A stretch of DNA of 34,820 nucleotides from Oscillospiraceae bacterium (GCA_015064345.1 SVSK01000019.1:1-34820); one strand, 5' to 3'. Counted from the stretch's first letter, positions 22,708-32,062 are shown. Program-made: numbers and translations. Notes: generated by a model from the letters alone, not told the origin.

Positions 22708-24103
22708 CGGTGCGATCTTACCTGTGATCCCCGAGACTGTTACGGTTCACCTTGGGCGGCCGAATGAGTCTGCCAGAAATGTTACGGTGCCGTTTGTGGA
22801 TTACATAAAAAACGTGGCATCCAGCGAGATATATCCCACGTGGCCCGAGAGTGCGCTGCGAGCCAATATCTACGCCCAGATCAGCTTTGCGCTGAACAGA
22901 ATCTACACGGAATACTACAGAAGCCGCGGATATGATTTCGATATCACAAACTCGACTACCATCGACCAGTCATTTGTGTACGGGCGGGATATATTCGAGA
23001 ATATTTCACAGATAGTGGACGACATTTTTGATTCCTACATCCGCAGGCAGGGATCGGTTGAGCCGCTCTTTGCCGTATATTGTGACGGGATAGAGGTGCA
23101 ATGCAACGGACTCTCCCAGTGGGGAAGCGTAGACTTGGCAAATGACGGACTTGTGCCCTACGATATACTGAGGTACTACTACGGAGACAACATCAATATC
23201 GTAAACAACGTGCCTATTGAGGGGGATTTTGAGACGTACCCCGGTGTGCCGCTGAGACTTGGGGACGTGAGTGATGAAGTGCGGCTCATACAGACGCGGC
23301 TCAACAGAATATCGAAAAACTACCCGGGCATACCGAAGATAAGTGACCCTCCCGGGGTGTTTGCGGCAGGAACAGAGGCGGCGGTCCTTGCGTTTCAGCG
23401 ACAGTTTGATCTCACACCTGACGGAGTAGTGGGCAGGGCAACGTGGTACTCCATAGCAAGGATATACGCGGCGGTGAAGAAGCTGACTGACGTGAATTCC
23501 GAGGGTATTCCTGCGTCTGATGTAGCACTTTTGTTCGGAGGAAACCTTGAGACGGGAGATACGGGAACGCCGGTGAGGGAGCTGCAATATCTCCTTGCAG
23601 TGATAGCGTTTTTCTCCGAATCGGTGAGACCTGTGACTATTGACGGTATATTCGGCAGCACAACACGCGGAGCAGTTGAGGATTTTCAGTATGATGCGGG
23701 ACTTCCCGTTACGGGGGTGGTGGATGAGACTACCTGGAACGCAATTTACGATAACTATCGTGTATTGCTCGATTCCTTGCCTGACAATTATTTCACTTCC
23801 ACAACCTTGCCTTACCCGGGGTCTCCCTTGCGGGTCGGTTCTCGTGGAGAGTATGTGGTAGCTTTACAGAACTATCTGAACCGAATCTCGGACGTGTACA
23901 CGGAAATACCGATAATTGATGTGGACGGTGTGTACGGTATAAGAACGCGGGATGCCGTGCGGGTGTATCAGCGGATATTCGGTATTCCCGAAACGGGAGT
24001 AACGGGAGCTGCAACTTGGGATTCTGTGGCAAACACTTACAGAACGATAGTTGACGGAGACTATGGAAGCCGAGGTCAGTTCGGCGGAGAACTCGGATCG
24101 TGA
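22700..24103 (+). CDS. SpoIID-like domain fused to three peptidoglycan-binding repeats
   Basis: The protein is about 467 residues from the ATG at 22700, with GGAGG eight bases upstream. The N-terminal part (roughly 25-170) resembles SpoIID/LytB: VPFVDYIKNVASSEI, then a WPESALRANIYAQISFAL helix, then YDFDITNSTTIDQSF. The Glu in ASSEI aligns with the catalytic Glu of SpoIID. Three PG_binding_1 repeats follow (about 182-258, 270-350 and 365-445), each ending in a GxxDGxxGxxT..A(V/I)xxFQ or YQ pattern and a TGVVDETTW-like helix. No signal peptide is visible, which would suit action inside the mother cell or an exported spore protein. It overlaps the preceding gene and lies nine bases before the next one. 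Confidence 0.8.
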   Translation: MNNGAILPVIPETVTVHLGRPNESARNVTVPFVDYIKNVASSEIYPTWPESALRANIYAQISFALNRIYTEYYRSRGYDFDITNSTTIDQSFVYGRDIFENISQIVDDIFDSYIRRQGSVEPLFAVYCDGIEVQCNGLSQWGSVDLANDGLVPYDILRYYYGDNINIVNNVPIEGDFETYPGVPLRLGDVSDEVRLIQTRLNRISKNYPGIPKISDPPGVFAAGTEAAVLAFQRQFDLTPDGVVGRATWYSIARIYAAVKKLTDVNSEGIPASDVALLFGGNLETGDTGTPVRELQYLLAVIAFFSESVRPVTIDGIFGSTTRGAVEDFQYDAGLPVTGVVDETTWNAIYDNYRVLLDSLPDNYFTSTTLPYPGSPLRVGSRGEYVVALQNYLNRISDVYTEIPIIDVDGVYGIRTRDAVRVYQRIFGIPETGVTGAATWDSVANTYRTIVDGDYGSRGQFGGELGS

Positions 24104-24112
24104 GGTGGAGTG

Positions 24113-24631
24113 ATGTTTATTGATATTTCAAATGATCGCACAAGGACAGAAGAGCTTCAGCGGATGCTCAGATATCTTTCATTCGCATATGACGAAGAGC
24201 CGCTCAGGGTGAGAGTTAACGGAGAGTACGACAAGGCAACCTCCGATGCCGTCCGATATTATCAAGGCATAAACGGCATACCTGTGAGCGGGAATACGGA
24301 TATGCTGACGTGGGATATGATAACGAAGGAGTATAGGGATGAATTCATGCGACGCGCACCGGTATATATCTATCCAATACCGCGGGATCCGAATTACACA
24401 AGCGTAGCGGGCGAGCGAAGTGATGTTATTATGATACTTCAGATAATACTCGGTGCGCTGAGACAGAATTATGACTACAACCCTCCGCCTATCTCGGGAG
24501 TGTACGGGCGGGAAACGGCTGATGCGGTGCGTGACTATCAAAGAGTCAACGGACTGCCTGCCACAGGTGAAGCTGACAGGGAAACGTGGCATCGCCTTTC
24601 GGAAGAATATAACGCACTGGTTGCACAGTAG
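24113..24631 (+). CDS. Two-repeat peptidoglycan-binding protein
   Basis: The protein is about 172 residues from the ATG at 24113 (a GTG at 24110 is also possible; GAGGTGGAG precedes both). It consists almost wholly of two PG_binding_1-like units. The first is NGEYDKATSDAVRYYQGINGIPVSGNTDMLTW and the second SGVYGRETADAVRDYQ followed by TGEADRETW. It has no signal peptide and no enzymatic domain. It probably binds peptidoglycan or acts with the SpoIID-like protein nine bases upstream. Confidence 0.82.
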   Translation: MFIDISNDRTRTEELQRMLRYLSFAYDEEPLRVRVNGEYDKATSDAVRYYQGINGIPVSGNTDMLTWDMITKEYRDEFMRRAPVYIYPIPRDPNYTSVAGERSDVIMILQIILGALRQNYDYNPPPISGVYGRETADAVRDYQRVNGLPATGEADRETWHRLSEEYNALVAQ

Positions 24632-24634
24632 GAA

Positions 24635-24658
24635 AGAGATCTTTGAGGTCTCTTTTTT
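24635..24658 (+). terminator. Intrinsic terminator after the peptidoglycan-binding operon
   Basis: AGAGATC pairs with GGTCTCT over a TTTGA loop (one G-U pair), then a T tract. Confidence 0.85.
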
Positions 24659-24770
24659 CTGCGTTTCGGTGTGCAGAGAAAACGGAAGAAAAAAGATGCC
24701 CCTCATGCATAAAGAACGGAAAAACGAGAATATACTGATAGGAATGAAACGGTAGATCGGGAGGAAAACA

Positions 24771-27212
24771 ATGAATATCGGCTTTACCAAAAAGGCGCAA
24801 AACGCACTTAACCGCGCACTGTATTTGGCCTCGGAAATGGGTCACAACTGCGTTGGAAGCGAGCATCTGCTTCTTGGACTGCTTTCTGAAAAAGAAGGGA
24901 TAGCATCCCGTGTGCTTGAGGAACGCGGTGTAACATATGAGAAAACAAAGCAGGTCATCGGAACAAATGTGGGGTTCGGTCAGCCTACAGTCTTGACTGC
25001 CGCCGACATTACACCGAGGACAAAGAAAATTATCGAAGCCTCTGCCACCATTGCTGTAGGAATGGGTCACGGATATATAGGCACGGAGCATTTACTGCTT
25101 GCCATGTGTGATGAGACCGAATGCTTTGCACTGCGTCTTATCTCCGAGCAGGGAGCGTCTTCCGCTGACATAAAGCGTGACGTTATGTCATATTTCGGCA
25201 CAACTCCCGCAGACAAGGAGAAAAACGGAGGTTCCAAGAAATCTGACGAGGGGCTTCGTGATGCGCCTACTCTTACTCAGTACGGCAGAAATCTTTGTAA
25301 GATGGCAAAGGAAGGGAAGATCGACCCGATAATCGGCCGCGATAACGAGACGGGCAGAGTGATTCAGATACTCTCTCGCCGAACAAAAAACAATCCCTGC
25401 CTGATAGGTGAGCCGGGCGTCGGTAAAACCGCAGTGGTGGAAGGACTGGCACAGCGAATCGTTGACGGAAGCGTACCCGATACCCTTCGCGAGAAGATAA
25501 TCGTGACGCTTGACATTTCTTCAATGATTGCGGGGGCAAAGTACCGCGGCGAATTTGAGGAACGCATGAAAAACGTAATGCAGGAGGTTTCCCGCAATCG
25601 ACAGATCATACTTTTTATAGATGAAATACACACAATAATCGGCGCGGGCGGCGCTGAGGGTGCTGTCGATGCGGCAAATATCATCAAGCCTGCCCTTGCC
25701 AGAGGAGAGATGCAGGTTATCGGCGCCACTACCATTGACGAATACAGACGTCATATAGAAAAAGACGCCGCGCTCGAAAGACGTTTCCAATCTGTTCTTG
25801 TGGGTGAACCGACTCCCGAAGAAGCCGAGCTGATTCTTTTCGGACTTCGAGACAGATACGAGGCGCACCACAAGCTGAAGATCGGCGATGACGCGATTAA
25901 GGCGGCTGTGGGACTGTCAGTGAGATATATCAGCGACAGATATCTGCCCGATAAAGCCATTGATCTTATCGACGAAGCGGCAAGTAAAAAGCGTATCGCA
26001 TCATTTTTGCCGCCGGAGGATGTGCGTGAGCTTGAAGAAAAGCTGAAATCTGTTGTTGCTGAGAAGGAAGAAGCAATACTCGGCGAGGATTACGAAGGTG
26101 CGGCACGTCTGCGAGATGAAGAAAAACGCATCATGGCTGAGCTTGAAAACAAAAAGTCACCTGCCGCAAAGCCAAGTGATACACTAACTATTACGGAAGA
26201 TGATATTGCGGATATCGTTACCGGTTGGACGGGGATTCCGGTGAAAAAACTGGCACAAGAGGAAAGCGAGCGGCTTATTAACCTTGAAAATATACTCCGC
26301 GAAAGGGTTGTCGGGCAAGATGAAGCCGTGGAAGCAGTTGCTCGTGCGATACGTCGCGGCAGAATGGGACTGAAGGATCCTCGCCGTCCCATAGGTTCTT
26401 TTATTTTCCTCGGACCTACGGGCGTTGGTAAAACAGAGCTGTCAAAGGTGCTGGCGGACGTTATGTTTGGAGATGCAAACGCAATGATCCGCGTGGATAT
26501 GTCCGAATACATGGAGAAGCACAGTGTGTCAAAGATGATAGGATCTCCTCCCGGCTATGTTGGGTTTGATGAAGGGGGACAGCTTACGGAAAAGATTCGG
26601 CGCAGACCTTACTCCGTAGTGCTGTTTGATGAGATCGAGAAAGCGCATCCTGACGTGTTCAATATTCTTCTCCAGATACTTGAAGACGGTATCTTGACCG
26701 ACGCACAGGGCAGACGTGTGGACTTTAAGAACACTATCATCATTATGACCTCAAATGTTGGCGCAGGAAGCATCACCGAGCCAAAAAAGCTTGGTTTTGC
26801 AGATGCTGTGAAAACAGGTGAAGAGCAGGATAAGATCAGAAGTGCTGTGACAGATGCGCTGAAGCACACTTTTAAGCCTGAATTCATCAACAGGGTTGAC
26901 GAGACGATCATTTTCAGTAAGCTGACCGACGGAGATATTGCAAAAATCGCACGGATAATGCTGTCCGAGGTGGAAGAGCGCATTTTGGCTCTCGGAATTA
27001 AGATATGCTTCACCGATGAGGTGGTAGAGTCTCTTGCGAGAGAAGGCTTTGACTCGGTGTACGGAGCAAGACCACTGCGCCGCGCGATTGTCAGACGAGT
27101 GGAGGACACTTTTTCCGAGGCTATGCTTCGCGGAGAGGTGAAAACGGGGGATGAAGTGAATGCTGTGCTTGAAAACGGGGTCATTCGGTACAGAGTCAAG
27201 ATAGAGGCGTAA
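24771..27212 (+). CDS. clpC: ClpC-type AAA+ unfoldase
   Basis: This 813-residue Hsp100 protein delivers substrates to ClpP. It has a Clp N domain (two repeats, residues 1-145), the first AAA+ module with Walker A GEPGVGKT (213-220), a UVR-like motif in the middle domain ([20 protein letters not shown], about 425-445), the second AAA+ module with GPTGVGKTE (about 547), and the C-terminal D2 domain ([17 protein letters not shown]). AGGAGGGA-like GGGAGGA precedes the ATG. Unlike many Bacillota it is not in a ctsR-mcsA-mcsB-clpC operon, since the upstream genes are the peptidoglycan-binding operon. No CtsR heptad repeat is obvious in the 138 bases before it. Confidence 0.96.
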   Translation: MNIGFTKKAQNALNRALYLASEMGHNCVGSEHLLLGLLSEKEGIASRVLEERGVTYEKTKQVIGTNVGFGQPTVLTAADITPRTKKIIEASATIAVGMGHGYIGTEHLLLAMCDETECFALRLISEQGASSADIKRDVMSYFGTTPADKEKNGGSKKSDEGLRDAPTLTQYGRNLCKMAKEGKIDPIIGRDNETGRVIQILSRRTKNNPCLIGEPGVGKTAVVEGLAQRIVDGSVPDTLREKIIVTLDISSMIAGAKYRGEFEERMKNVMQEVSRNRQIILFIDEIHTIIGAGGAEGAVDAANIIKPALARGEMQVIGATTIDEYRRHIEKDAALERRFQSVLVGEPTPEEAELILFGLRDRYEAHHKLKIGDDAIKAAVGLSVRYISDRYLPDKAIDLIDEAASKKRIASFLPPEDVRELEEKLKSVVAEKEEAILGEDYEGAARLRDEEKRIMAELENKKSPAAKPSDTLTITEDDIADIVTGWTGIPVKKLAQEESERLINLENILRERVVGQDEAVEAVARAIRRGRMGLKDPRRPIGSFIFLGPTGVGKTELSKVLADVMFGDANAMIRVDMSEYMEKHSVSKMIGSPPGYVGFDEGGQLTEKIRRRPYSVVLFDEIEKAHPDVFNILLQILEDGILTDAQGRRVDFKNTIIIMTSNVGAGSITEPKKLGFADAVKTGEEQDKIRSAVTDALKHTFKPEFINRVDETIIFSKLTDGDIAKIARIMLSEVEERILALGIKICFTDEVVESLAREGFDSVYGARPLRRAIVRRVEDTFSEAMLRGEVKTGDEVNAVLENGVIRYRVKIEA

Positions 27213-27226
27213 GCTTATAGCAGAAA

Positions 27227-27252
27227 AGAGGCTCGGTGGAGTCTCTTTTTTT
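27227..27252 (+). terminator. Intrinsic terminator after clpC
   Basis: AGAGGCTC pairs with GAGTCTCT over GGTG (one G-U), followed by seven T. Its 3' arm matches that of the terminator at 29708. Confidence 0.88.
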
Positions 27253-27336
27253 GTTTAGGATTATTGTACAAATCTCCTCTCAGCGTTTTGTGCAACGTGG
27301 CAATACAAAAGAAAAATAGTCAAGAAATGTCCTGAA

Positions 27337-27363
27337 AAAGCCAAGAATTGCCTTGGCTTTTTG
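27337..27363. terminator. Second hairpin, upstream of the beta-helix gene
   Basis: AAAGCCAAG and CTTGGCTTT form a nine-bp stem over AATTGC, followed by TTG. It can terminate from either side and ends just before the TTGAAA -35 of the next promoter (27364-27369). It may block read-through from clpC. Confidence 0.7.
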
Positions 27364-27392
27364 TTGAAATAATCCGCCGTATATGCTATAAT
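27364..27392 (+). promoter_or_regulatory. SigA-type promoter of the beta-helix gene
   Basis: TTGAAA (27364-27369) and TATAAT (27387-27392) are separated by 17 bases, with TGC giving an extended -10. Confidence 0.82.
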
Positions 27393-27426
27393 TAAACTGT
27401 AAAAATACTCCCATAGGAGATGAATT

Positions 27427-29697
27427 ATGAAAAAGATCATAGCACTGGTTCTTGCACTTACAATGATGCTCGGCATGATCGTAAGCACGTCTGCCGCGAA
27501 TCCTTTTGTTAAGAAGCTGAATCTTGTCAGACTTATCAAGATGATGTTTACACAAAGCGACGACGAATACGAGATCGGCGAGATAAAAAACGGCGTTCTC
27601 ACGGTCTACGTTGCAGCAAACGGTAAAAAAGATGCAGATGGCACAAAGAAGAACCCCTTTGACACAATCGAAACCGCACGAGACGCTATCCGCGGGATAG
27701 ACAAGACTTCCCTTAAGGGCATTGACGTTGTTATTGGCGCGGGCACTTACTTCATCACAGAGACTATCGAGTTTACTGCCGAAGATGCAGGCCAAGAAAA
27801 ATGCCCCATCCGCTACATTGGTGAAGACGGCGCGACTATCAACGGCGGCACATCCTTTGACTACACAGCGTTTGAGAAGGCTGCGGGAGACACACTTCAG
27901 TTGTTCCCTGAGGACGTGCGCGAAAAGCTTTATATGCTTGATCTTTCAAAGTTTGGCTACACAGCTGAAGATATTGCAAAGATGAAGGATAGCCAAAAGT
28001 ATCACGAAAAGGCTGCTCTCATTAACGTTGATGGTGAGCAGATGGATCTGGCCCGTTATCCTAATGCTGACGAGGGTTGGATTGAAATCGATAGTGGTTA
28101 CTTCCTTGATGCTAACGGAAACCAGACCAAATACACTGACAATGACAGAGTTGACAAGGCGCTTCAGGCTAAACAGACTGTAATTAAATATGGCGAAGAA
28201 CATATGGAAAGAGTGCTCTCCTGGAAGTATGCCGAAGAACTCTTTGTAAGAGGTCACTACCGCTTTGTATGGGCAAGAGATGATACAAAGGTTACAGAAC
28301 TTTATTCCGACAGAGATGAATTCATCGCTCCGTATTCAGGCGGTTATGAGCCTGTTCCTCAGGGACTTTTGTTCTTCTACAATATTCCCGAAGAACTGGA
28401 TGTTCCCGGAGAATTCTATATTGATGACAACGCGATCCTCTATTATTATCCCAAGGATAACTTTGAGACCGCTCGCTTCACTATTCCTCTCGTTGAAGGC
28501 AGTATTCTTAACATAAAAGATGTTAACTATTTCACATTGGAAGGTATTATCTTTGAGTCTTCTCTCAAAAACGGTATTGTTCTTAAAAATACTGACCACC
28601 TTACAATCAAGGGATGCACAGTACGCGACATTTACGAAAAGGGTATTATCGGTACTGCTACCAACTTCCTCTTCACAGAGAACGAGGTTTGTTACATCGG
28701 TAACGCAGGTCTTGATATAGACGGCGGTGATGAAGCGACACTCACACGCTCGAACAACCTCTTCTGCAACAATTACTTCCACGACTGGAGCACTCGCTCA
28801 ACTATGGCATTTGCAATCAGTGCCGGTGGATGCGGTGCAACAGTTTGCCATAACGAGGTTGCATATTCTACTGACCTCGGTATCGAAATTGACGGTCCTC
28901 TCAATACGCTTGAGTACAACTTTGTTCACGATACCTGCCAGTTCTTCTGTGACGGCGCTACAGTAAGCGTGCACGGAAAGGCTTACGGATCTGTTGTTCG
29001 ATATAACTTCGTAATGAACACAGGCTTTGAGTCTCCACTTGATATCGTAGGTGTTCAAAGCTACACAGCAGACATGGACTGCCTTGGCGCTGACTTCTAC
29101 GGCAATATCTCCTACAACGGCACAGGACACGGCCTCTCTCTTGCATACTCTCGCGACAGCCAGGTTACAAACAACCTTGTTATCAAGGCAGGACGTACTG
29201 CATTCCAGTCTATTTGCGGAGCATACCATACAGATATCATTGACGGTGTGGTGAAAGAGAAAAAAGTTCCTGAATACATGCTCAGTGATATCTGGCAGGA
29301 AACATTCCCTGAACTCAAGGGTATCCACGGTAGATTTGATCCCGAAAACCATCTTGACAGAATGTACATCATTGCTCCTGCAAATAATGTGGTTAAGAAC
29401 AACTACTACTTCTACGATAAGGGATATGACACCTGGATCGATTCTCAGAAGCACATGATCGGCAGACTAATGGATGTTGAAAGTGGTTATTACGGCGTTT
29501 CCGAGATTGAAGAATTCTCTGCTGAAAATGGAAACCTTACCACCTACAACTCCAAGCGTAACAAGAACCCCATTACAATTGCAGAGGCACTTGAAATTGC
29601 AAATGCGGCTGTTGGCACGGTTATGACTCCCGAGCAGCTCGCAGAGGTCGGACGCATCGGCGTTGACCACGGCATCGAGGATATCCTCGTTCAGTAA
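27427..29697 (+). CDS. Secreted right-handed parallel beta-helix protein
   Basis: This 756-residue protein has a signal peptide (MKKIIALVLALTMMLGMIVS, cleaved near STSAA). After it comes a pectate-lyase-like entry segment (YVAANGKKDADGTKKNPFDT, then IETARDAI). Beta-helix coils run from about residue 360 to 580, with repeated NLF/NNLV-type turns such as GIVLKNTDHLTIKGCTV and TENEVCYIGNAGLDIDGGD. Members of this fold degrade or bind polysaccharides. The closest relatives I can suggest are uncharacterised beta-helix proteins, not a defined lyase family; no catalytic set is certain. AGGAGATG precedes the ATG. It is monocistronic, between two terminators. Plausible roles are host or plant glycan degradation or binding at the cell surface. 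Confidence 0.85.
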   Translation: MKKIIALVLALTMMLGMIVSTSAANPFVKKLNLVRLIKMMFTQSDDEYEIGEIKNGVLTVYVAANGKKDADGTKKNPFDTIETARDAIRGIDKTSLKGIDVVIGAGTYFITETIEFTAEDAGQEKCPIRYIGEDGATINGGTSFDYTAFEKAAGDTLQLFPEDVREKLYMLDLSKFGYTAEDIAKMKDSQKYHEKAALINVDGEQMDLARYPNADEGWIEIDSGYFLDANGNQTKYTDNDRVDKALQAKQTVIKYGEEHMERVLSWKYAEELFVRGHYRFVWARDDTKVTELYSDRDEFIAPYSGGYEPVPQGLLFFYNIPEELDVPGEFYIDDNAILYYYPKDNFETARFTIPLVEGSILNIKDVNYFTLEGIIFESSLKNGIVLKNTDHLTIKGCTVRDIYEKGIIGTATNFLFTENEVCYIGNAGLDIDGGDEATLTRSNNLFCNNYFHDWSTRSTMAFAISAGGCGATVCHNEVAYSTDLGIEIDGPLNTLEYNFVHDTCQFFCDGATVSVHGKAYGSVVRYNFVMNTGFESPLDIVGVQSYTADMDCLGADFYGNISYNGTGHGLSLAYSRDSQVTNNLVIKAGRTAFQSICGAYHTDIIDGVVKEKKVPEYMLSDIWQETFPELKGIHGRFDPENHLDRMYIIAPANNVVKNNYYFYDKGYDTWIDSQKHMIGRLMDVESGYYGVSEIEEFSAENGNLTTYNSKRNKNPITIAEALEIANAAVGTVMTPEQLAEVGRIGVDHGIEDILVQ

Positions 29698-29707
29698 ATT
29701 ATCAACT

Positions 29708-29737
29708 AAAAAGAGACTCATTCGAGTCTCTTTTTTG
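29708..29737. terminator. Intrinsic terminator after the beta-helix gene
   Basis: AAGAGACTC pairs with GAGTCTCTT over ATTC, flanked by A and T tracts, so it may work in both directions. Confidence 0.88.
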
Positions 29738-29787
29738 CTTATTACAATGCAAAACCGATACAAAATGTGCATATTTCTCACTTTGTG

Positions 29788-29817
29788 TTGACATAATAAC
29801 ATTTGCTGTGATATAAT
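29788..29817 (+). promoter_or_regulatory. SigA-type promoter of the ATPase/TOPRIM pair
   Basis: TTGACA (29788-29793) and TATAAT (29812-29817) are spaced by 18 bases, with TGA before the -10 (extended form). It is about 30 bases before the ATPase start. Confidence 0.8.
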
Positions 29818-29846
29818 GAGGCAAAAGCAAAGGACGGGAGGATAAC

Positions 29847-31244
29847 ATGAATTTATCTGTTACAAGACTTGACGGGATAAAGATAAACAACTTTAAAAAC
29901 GTGCGGGACGGGGAACTGACATTCTGTAACAGCCGCAAGAATTACAGGGCAAGCATTGTCGGGCTGTACGGTCAGAACGGTTCAGGTAAGACTGCGCTTA
30001 TTGATGCGCTCTCCATGCTGAAATTCATCCTGCGCGGAGCTTCAGTGCCGCTGAAATATGCGGATTATATCAATGTTGACTCGGAGTTTGCCAGAATAAA
30101 ATACTCTTTTAAGATCACCGACCCCGATGAAGACGAAACAGAATACAGTGTGGAATATGAGCTGTCCCTTCGCAAGGAGGAAGATGAGTCCTACCGCAAT
30201 ATTGGCGGAGAGGGCGATGAGGGCCACTTCAGAATCGCGCTGTTTGATGAGGTTCTTTCATGCTCCTGCAAGACGGAGGGGAAAAAGAGTGTAAAGCAGG
30301 TGCTTGTTGACACAAGAGAGGGAGACGTATTCGGGCCGAAGACAAAATATGATATCCTGACGGGTAAGAATAAGCGAGTATTTACGGATCTTATAGTGGC
30401 GAAAAAATTGTCATCTGCCACCTCCCGTTCGTTTGTTTTCTCAAGCGAGCTTGTGAATGTGATTCGTGACAACTGCAAGGATGAAAAATACTCTTTCATC
30501 TTTGAAAGCCTTGTAAAATACGGCAACTACGAGTTGTTTGTCATCGATTCCGCGACATCAGGCAGAATCAGCCTTAACGCAATGCCGCTGATCATCGGAA
30601 GCCCAAAGCATGGCGGTATTGTGGTCTCTCTCAATGACGGTGCACTCGTGCCTGAGGATCTGATGGATTCGGTACGCAGTATTATCGAGAACATGAATAT
30701 CGTGCTTCCCGAGCTGATACCGGGGCTTTCCATCGCAGTCAAGGAAATGGGTACACAGCTGATGAGAGACGGCTCACCCGGAGTGCAAATACAGCTTGTG
30801 TCCAACAAAACGAGCCGCGAGATCCCTCTGCAGTATGAGTCCGAGGGCATAAAGAAGATCATCGCAATTCTTCAGCTCCTCATTGCCGTGTACAACAAGG
30901 ATTCTATAACCGTGGCGATAGACGAGCTTGACGCGGGCGTGTTTGAATATCTGCTTGGTGAAATTCTGCGGATCATTTCCGAAAAGGGAAGAGGCCAGCT
31001 TATCTTCACATCCCACAATCTGCGTCCCCTTGAGACTCTTGACAAGGGATTTGTTGCGTTTACCACCACCAACCCCGACCACAGATACATCAGACTTTGT
31101 AACGTTAAGACAAACAACAACCTGCGTGATTTCTACTACCGTGACATTATTCTCGGAGAACAAAGCGAACCGGTTTACGAGCCGACCCACAATTCGGAAA
31201 TAGCACTTGCATTCAGGGAAGCGGGTGAGATATATGGCTCGTAA
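29847..31244 (+). CDS. AAA15/OLD-like ATPase, first gene of a candidate defence pair
   Basis: This 465-residue protein is an SMC/ABC-type ATPase of the kind found in phage-defence systems (AAA15/AbiL-, RloA-, PARIS AriA-like). Walker A is GQNGSGKT (42-49), the signature-like region ESEGIKK is at 331-337, Walker B is TVAIDEL (355-361, D359 and E360), and the H-loop is FTSHN (H390). The N-terminal IDGIKINNFKNVRDG-like start is typical. No TOPRIM domain is fused at its end; it is encoded by the next gene, which overlaps by 11 bases. CGGGAGGA precedes the ATG. The family assignment is sound; the defence role is inference. Confidence 0.85.
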   Translation: MNLSVTRLDGIKINNFKNVRDGELTFCNSRKNYRASIVGLYGQNGSGKTALIDALSMLKFILRGASVPLKYADYINVDSEFARIKYSFKITDPDEDETEYSVEYELSLRKEEDESYRNIGGEGDEGHFRIALFDEVLSCSCKTEGKKSVKQVLVDTREGDVFGPKTKYDILTGKNKRVFTDLIVAKKLSSATSRSFVFSSELVNVIRDNCKDEKYSFIFESLVKYGNYELFVIDSATSGRISLNAMPLIIGSPKHGGIVVSLNDGALVPEDLMDSVRSIIENMNIVLPELIPGLSIAVKEMGTQLMRDGSPGVQIQLVSNKTSREIPLQYESEGIKKIIAILQLLIAVYNKDSITVAIDELDAGVFEYLLGEILRIISEKGRGQLIFTSHNLRPLETLDKGFVAFTTTNPDHRYIRLCNVKTNNNLRDFYYRDIILGEQSEPVYEPTHNSEIALAFREAGEIYGS

Positions 31245-31938
31245 AAAGATAGTTTTTGTCATTGTGGAAGGGCCAACGGACGATGAAGCCCTCGGCGTTA
31301 TGCTGGAGAGGATATTTGACAAATACACAGTGCACGTTGAGATAATGCGCTGTGATATCACCACGGAAAGCGGAATCGGCGAAAACCGTGTTGTGGCAAG
31401 AGTGGGTAAAGCTATACGCGGATACGCAACACAGAATCACTACACGGCAAAGGATTTCTCGGAGATAATCCACATTGTTGACACGGACGGAGCGTTCATT
31501 CCCGACGAATACATCACTGAGGATCGGGATAGAAAGCGTATCCATTACAGCGAAGAGGGGATAATCGCCAAAAATCGCGATATGATCGTCTCCCGCAACC
31601 GACAGAAGTGCGCCAATATAAGGACTCTCGCAGGATGCACTAATATGCTGAAAACGATACCTTACCACATTTACTACATGTCCTGCAATCTTGACCACGT
31701 GCTCCACGGCAAGCTAAACTGCTCAAATGACGAAAAAGGGCATAATGCATATCAGTTTGCCAAGAAATACAGACATGACGTCAGCGGGTTTATCACGTTT
31801 ATTTCAGCCTCTGATTTTTCCGTTATGAACGGATACAAAGAGTCCTGGGAATACATTGACGAGGGGCTTAATTCGCTGGGCAGACACACAAATCTCGGGC
31901 TCTGCTTCGCGGATTATTACGAAAAAGAATACACATAA
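31234..31938 (+). CDS. TOPRIM-like protein, second gene of a candidate defence pair
   Basis: The protein is about 234 residues from the ATG at 31234, which lies 11 bases inside the ATPase gene; GGGTGAGA precedes it. The N-terminus KKIVFVIVEGPTDDEALG fits TOPRIM motif 1, with E12 as the catalytic Glu. IIHIVDTDGAF (D83, D85) fits the DxD motif of TOPRIM nucleases and primases. The rest (RNRQKCANIRTLAGCT, HVLHGKLNCSNDEKG, then ESWEYIDEGLNSLGRHTN) I do not recognise. TOPRIM domains paired with OLD-like ATPases cleave nucleic acid on infection in Gabija, PARIS and related systems. RloB/AbiLii is an alternative relative. The effector activity is untested. Confidence 0.75.
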   Translation: MARKKIVFVIVEGPTDDEALGVMLERIFDKYTVHVEIMRCDITTESGIGENRVVARVGKAIRGYATQNHYTAKDFSEIIHIVDTDGAFIPDEYITEDRDRKRIHYSEEGIIAKNRDMIVSRNRQKCANIRTLAGCTNMLKTIPYHIYYMSCNLDHVLHGKLNCSNDEKGHNAYQFAKKYRHDVSGFITFISASDFSVMNGYKESWEYIDEGLNSLGRHTNLGLCFADYYEKEYT

Positions 31939-31946
31939 AGATTTCG

Positions 31947-31979
31947 GCGGTGCGTCATATGTGGCGTGCCGCTTTTTTA
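31947..31979 (+). terminator. Intrinsic terminator after the ATPase/TOPRIM pair
   Basis: GCGGTGCG pairs with CGTGCCGC (two G-U pairs) over ten bases, then TTTTTT. Confidence 0.8.
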
Positions 31980-32033
31980 TATATAAATAGGGAAAATATT
32001 TGTATCAGAAGCCCACTAATTTCACTTTCACAG

Positions 32034-32062
32034 TTGACATTTTCACATTTATTTGTTAAAAT
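32034..32062 (+). promoter_or_regulatory. SigA-type promoter of the deoR-type gene
   Basis: TTGACA (32034-32039) and TAAAAT (32057-32062) are spaced by 17 bases. The predicted start near 32069 leaves a leader of about 87 bases before the TTG start codon at 32156 and makes the upstream ATG at 32075 unlikely. Confidence 0.75.
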
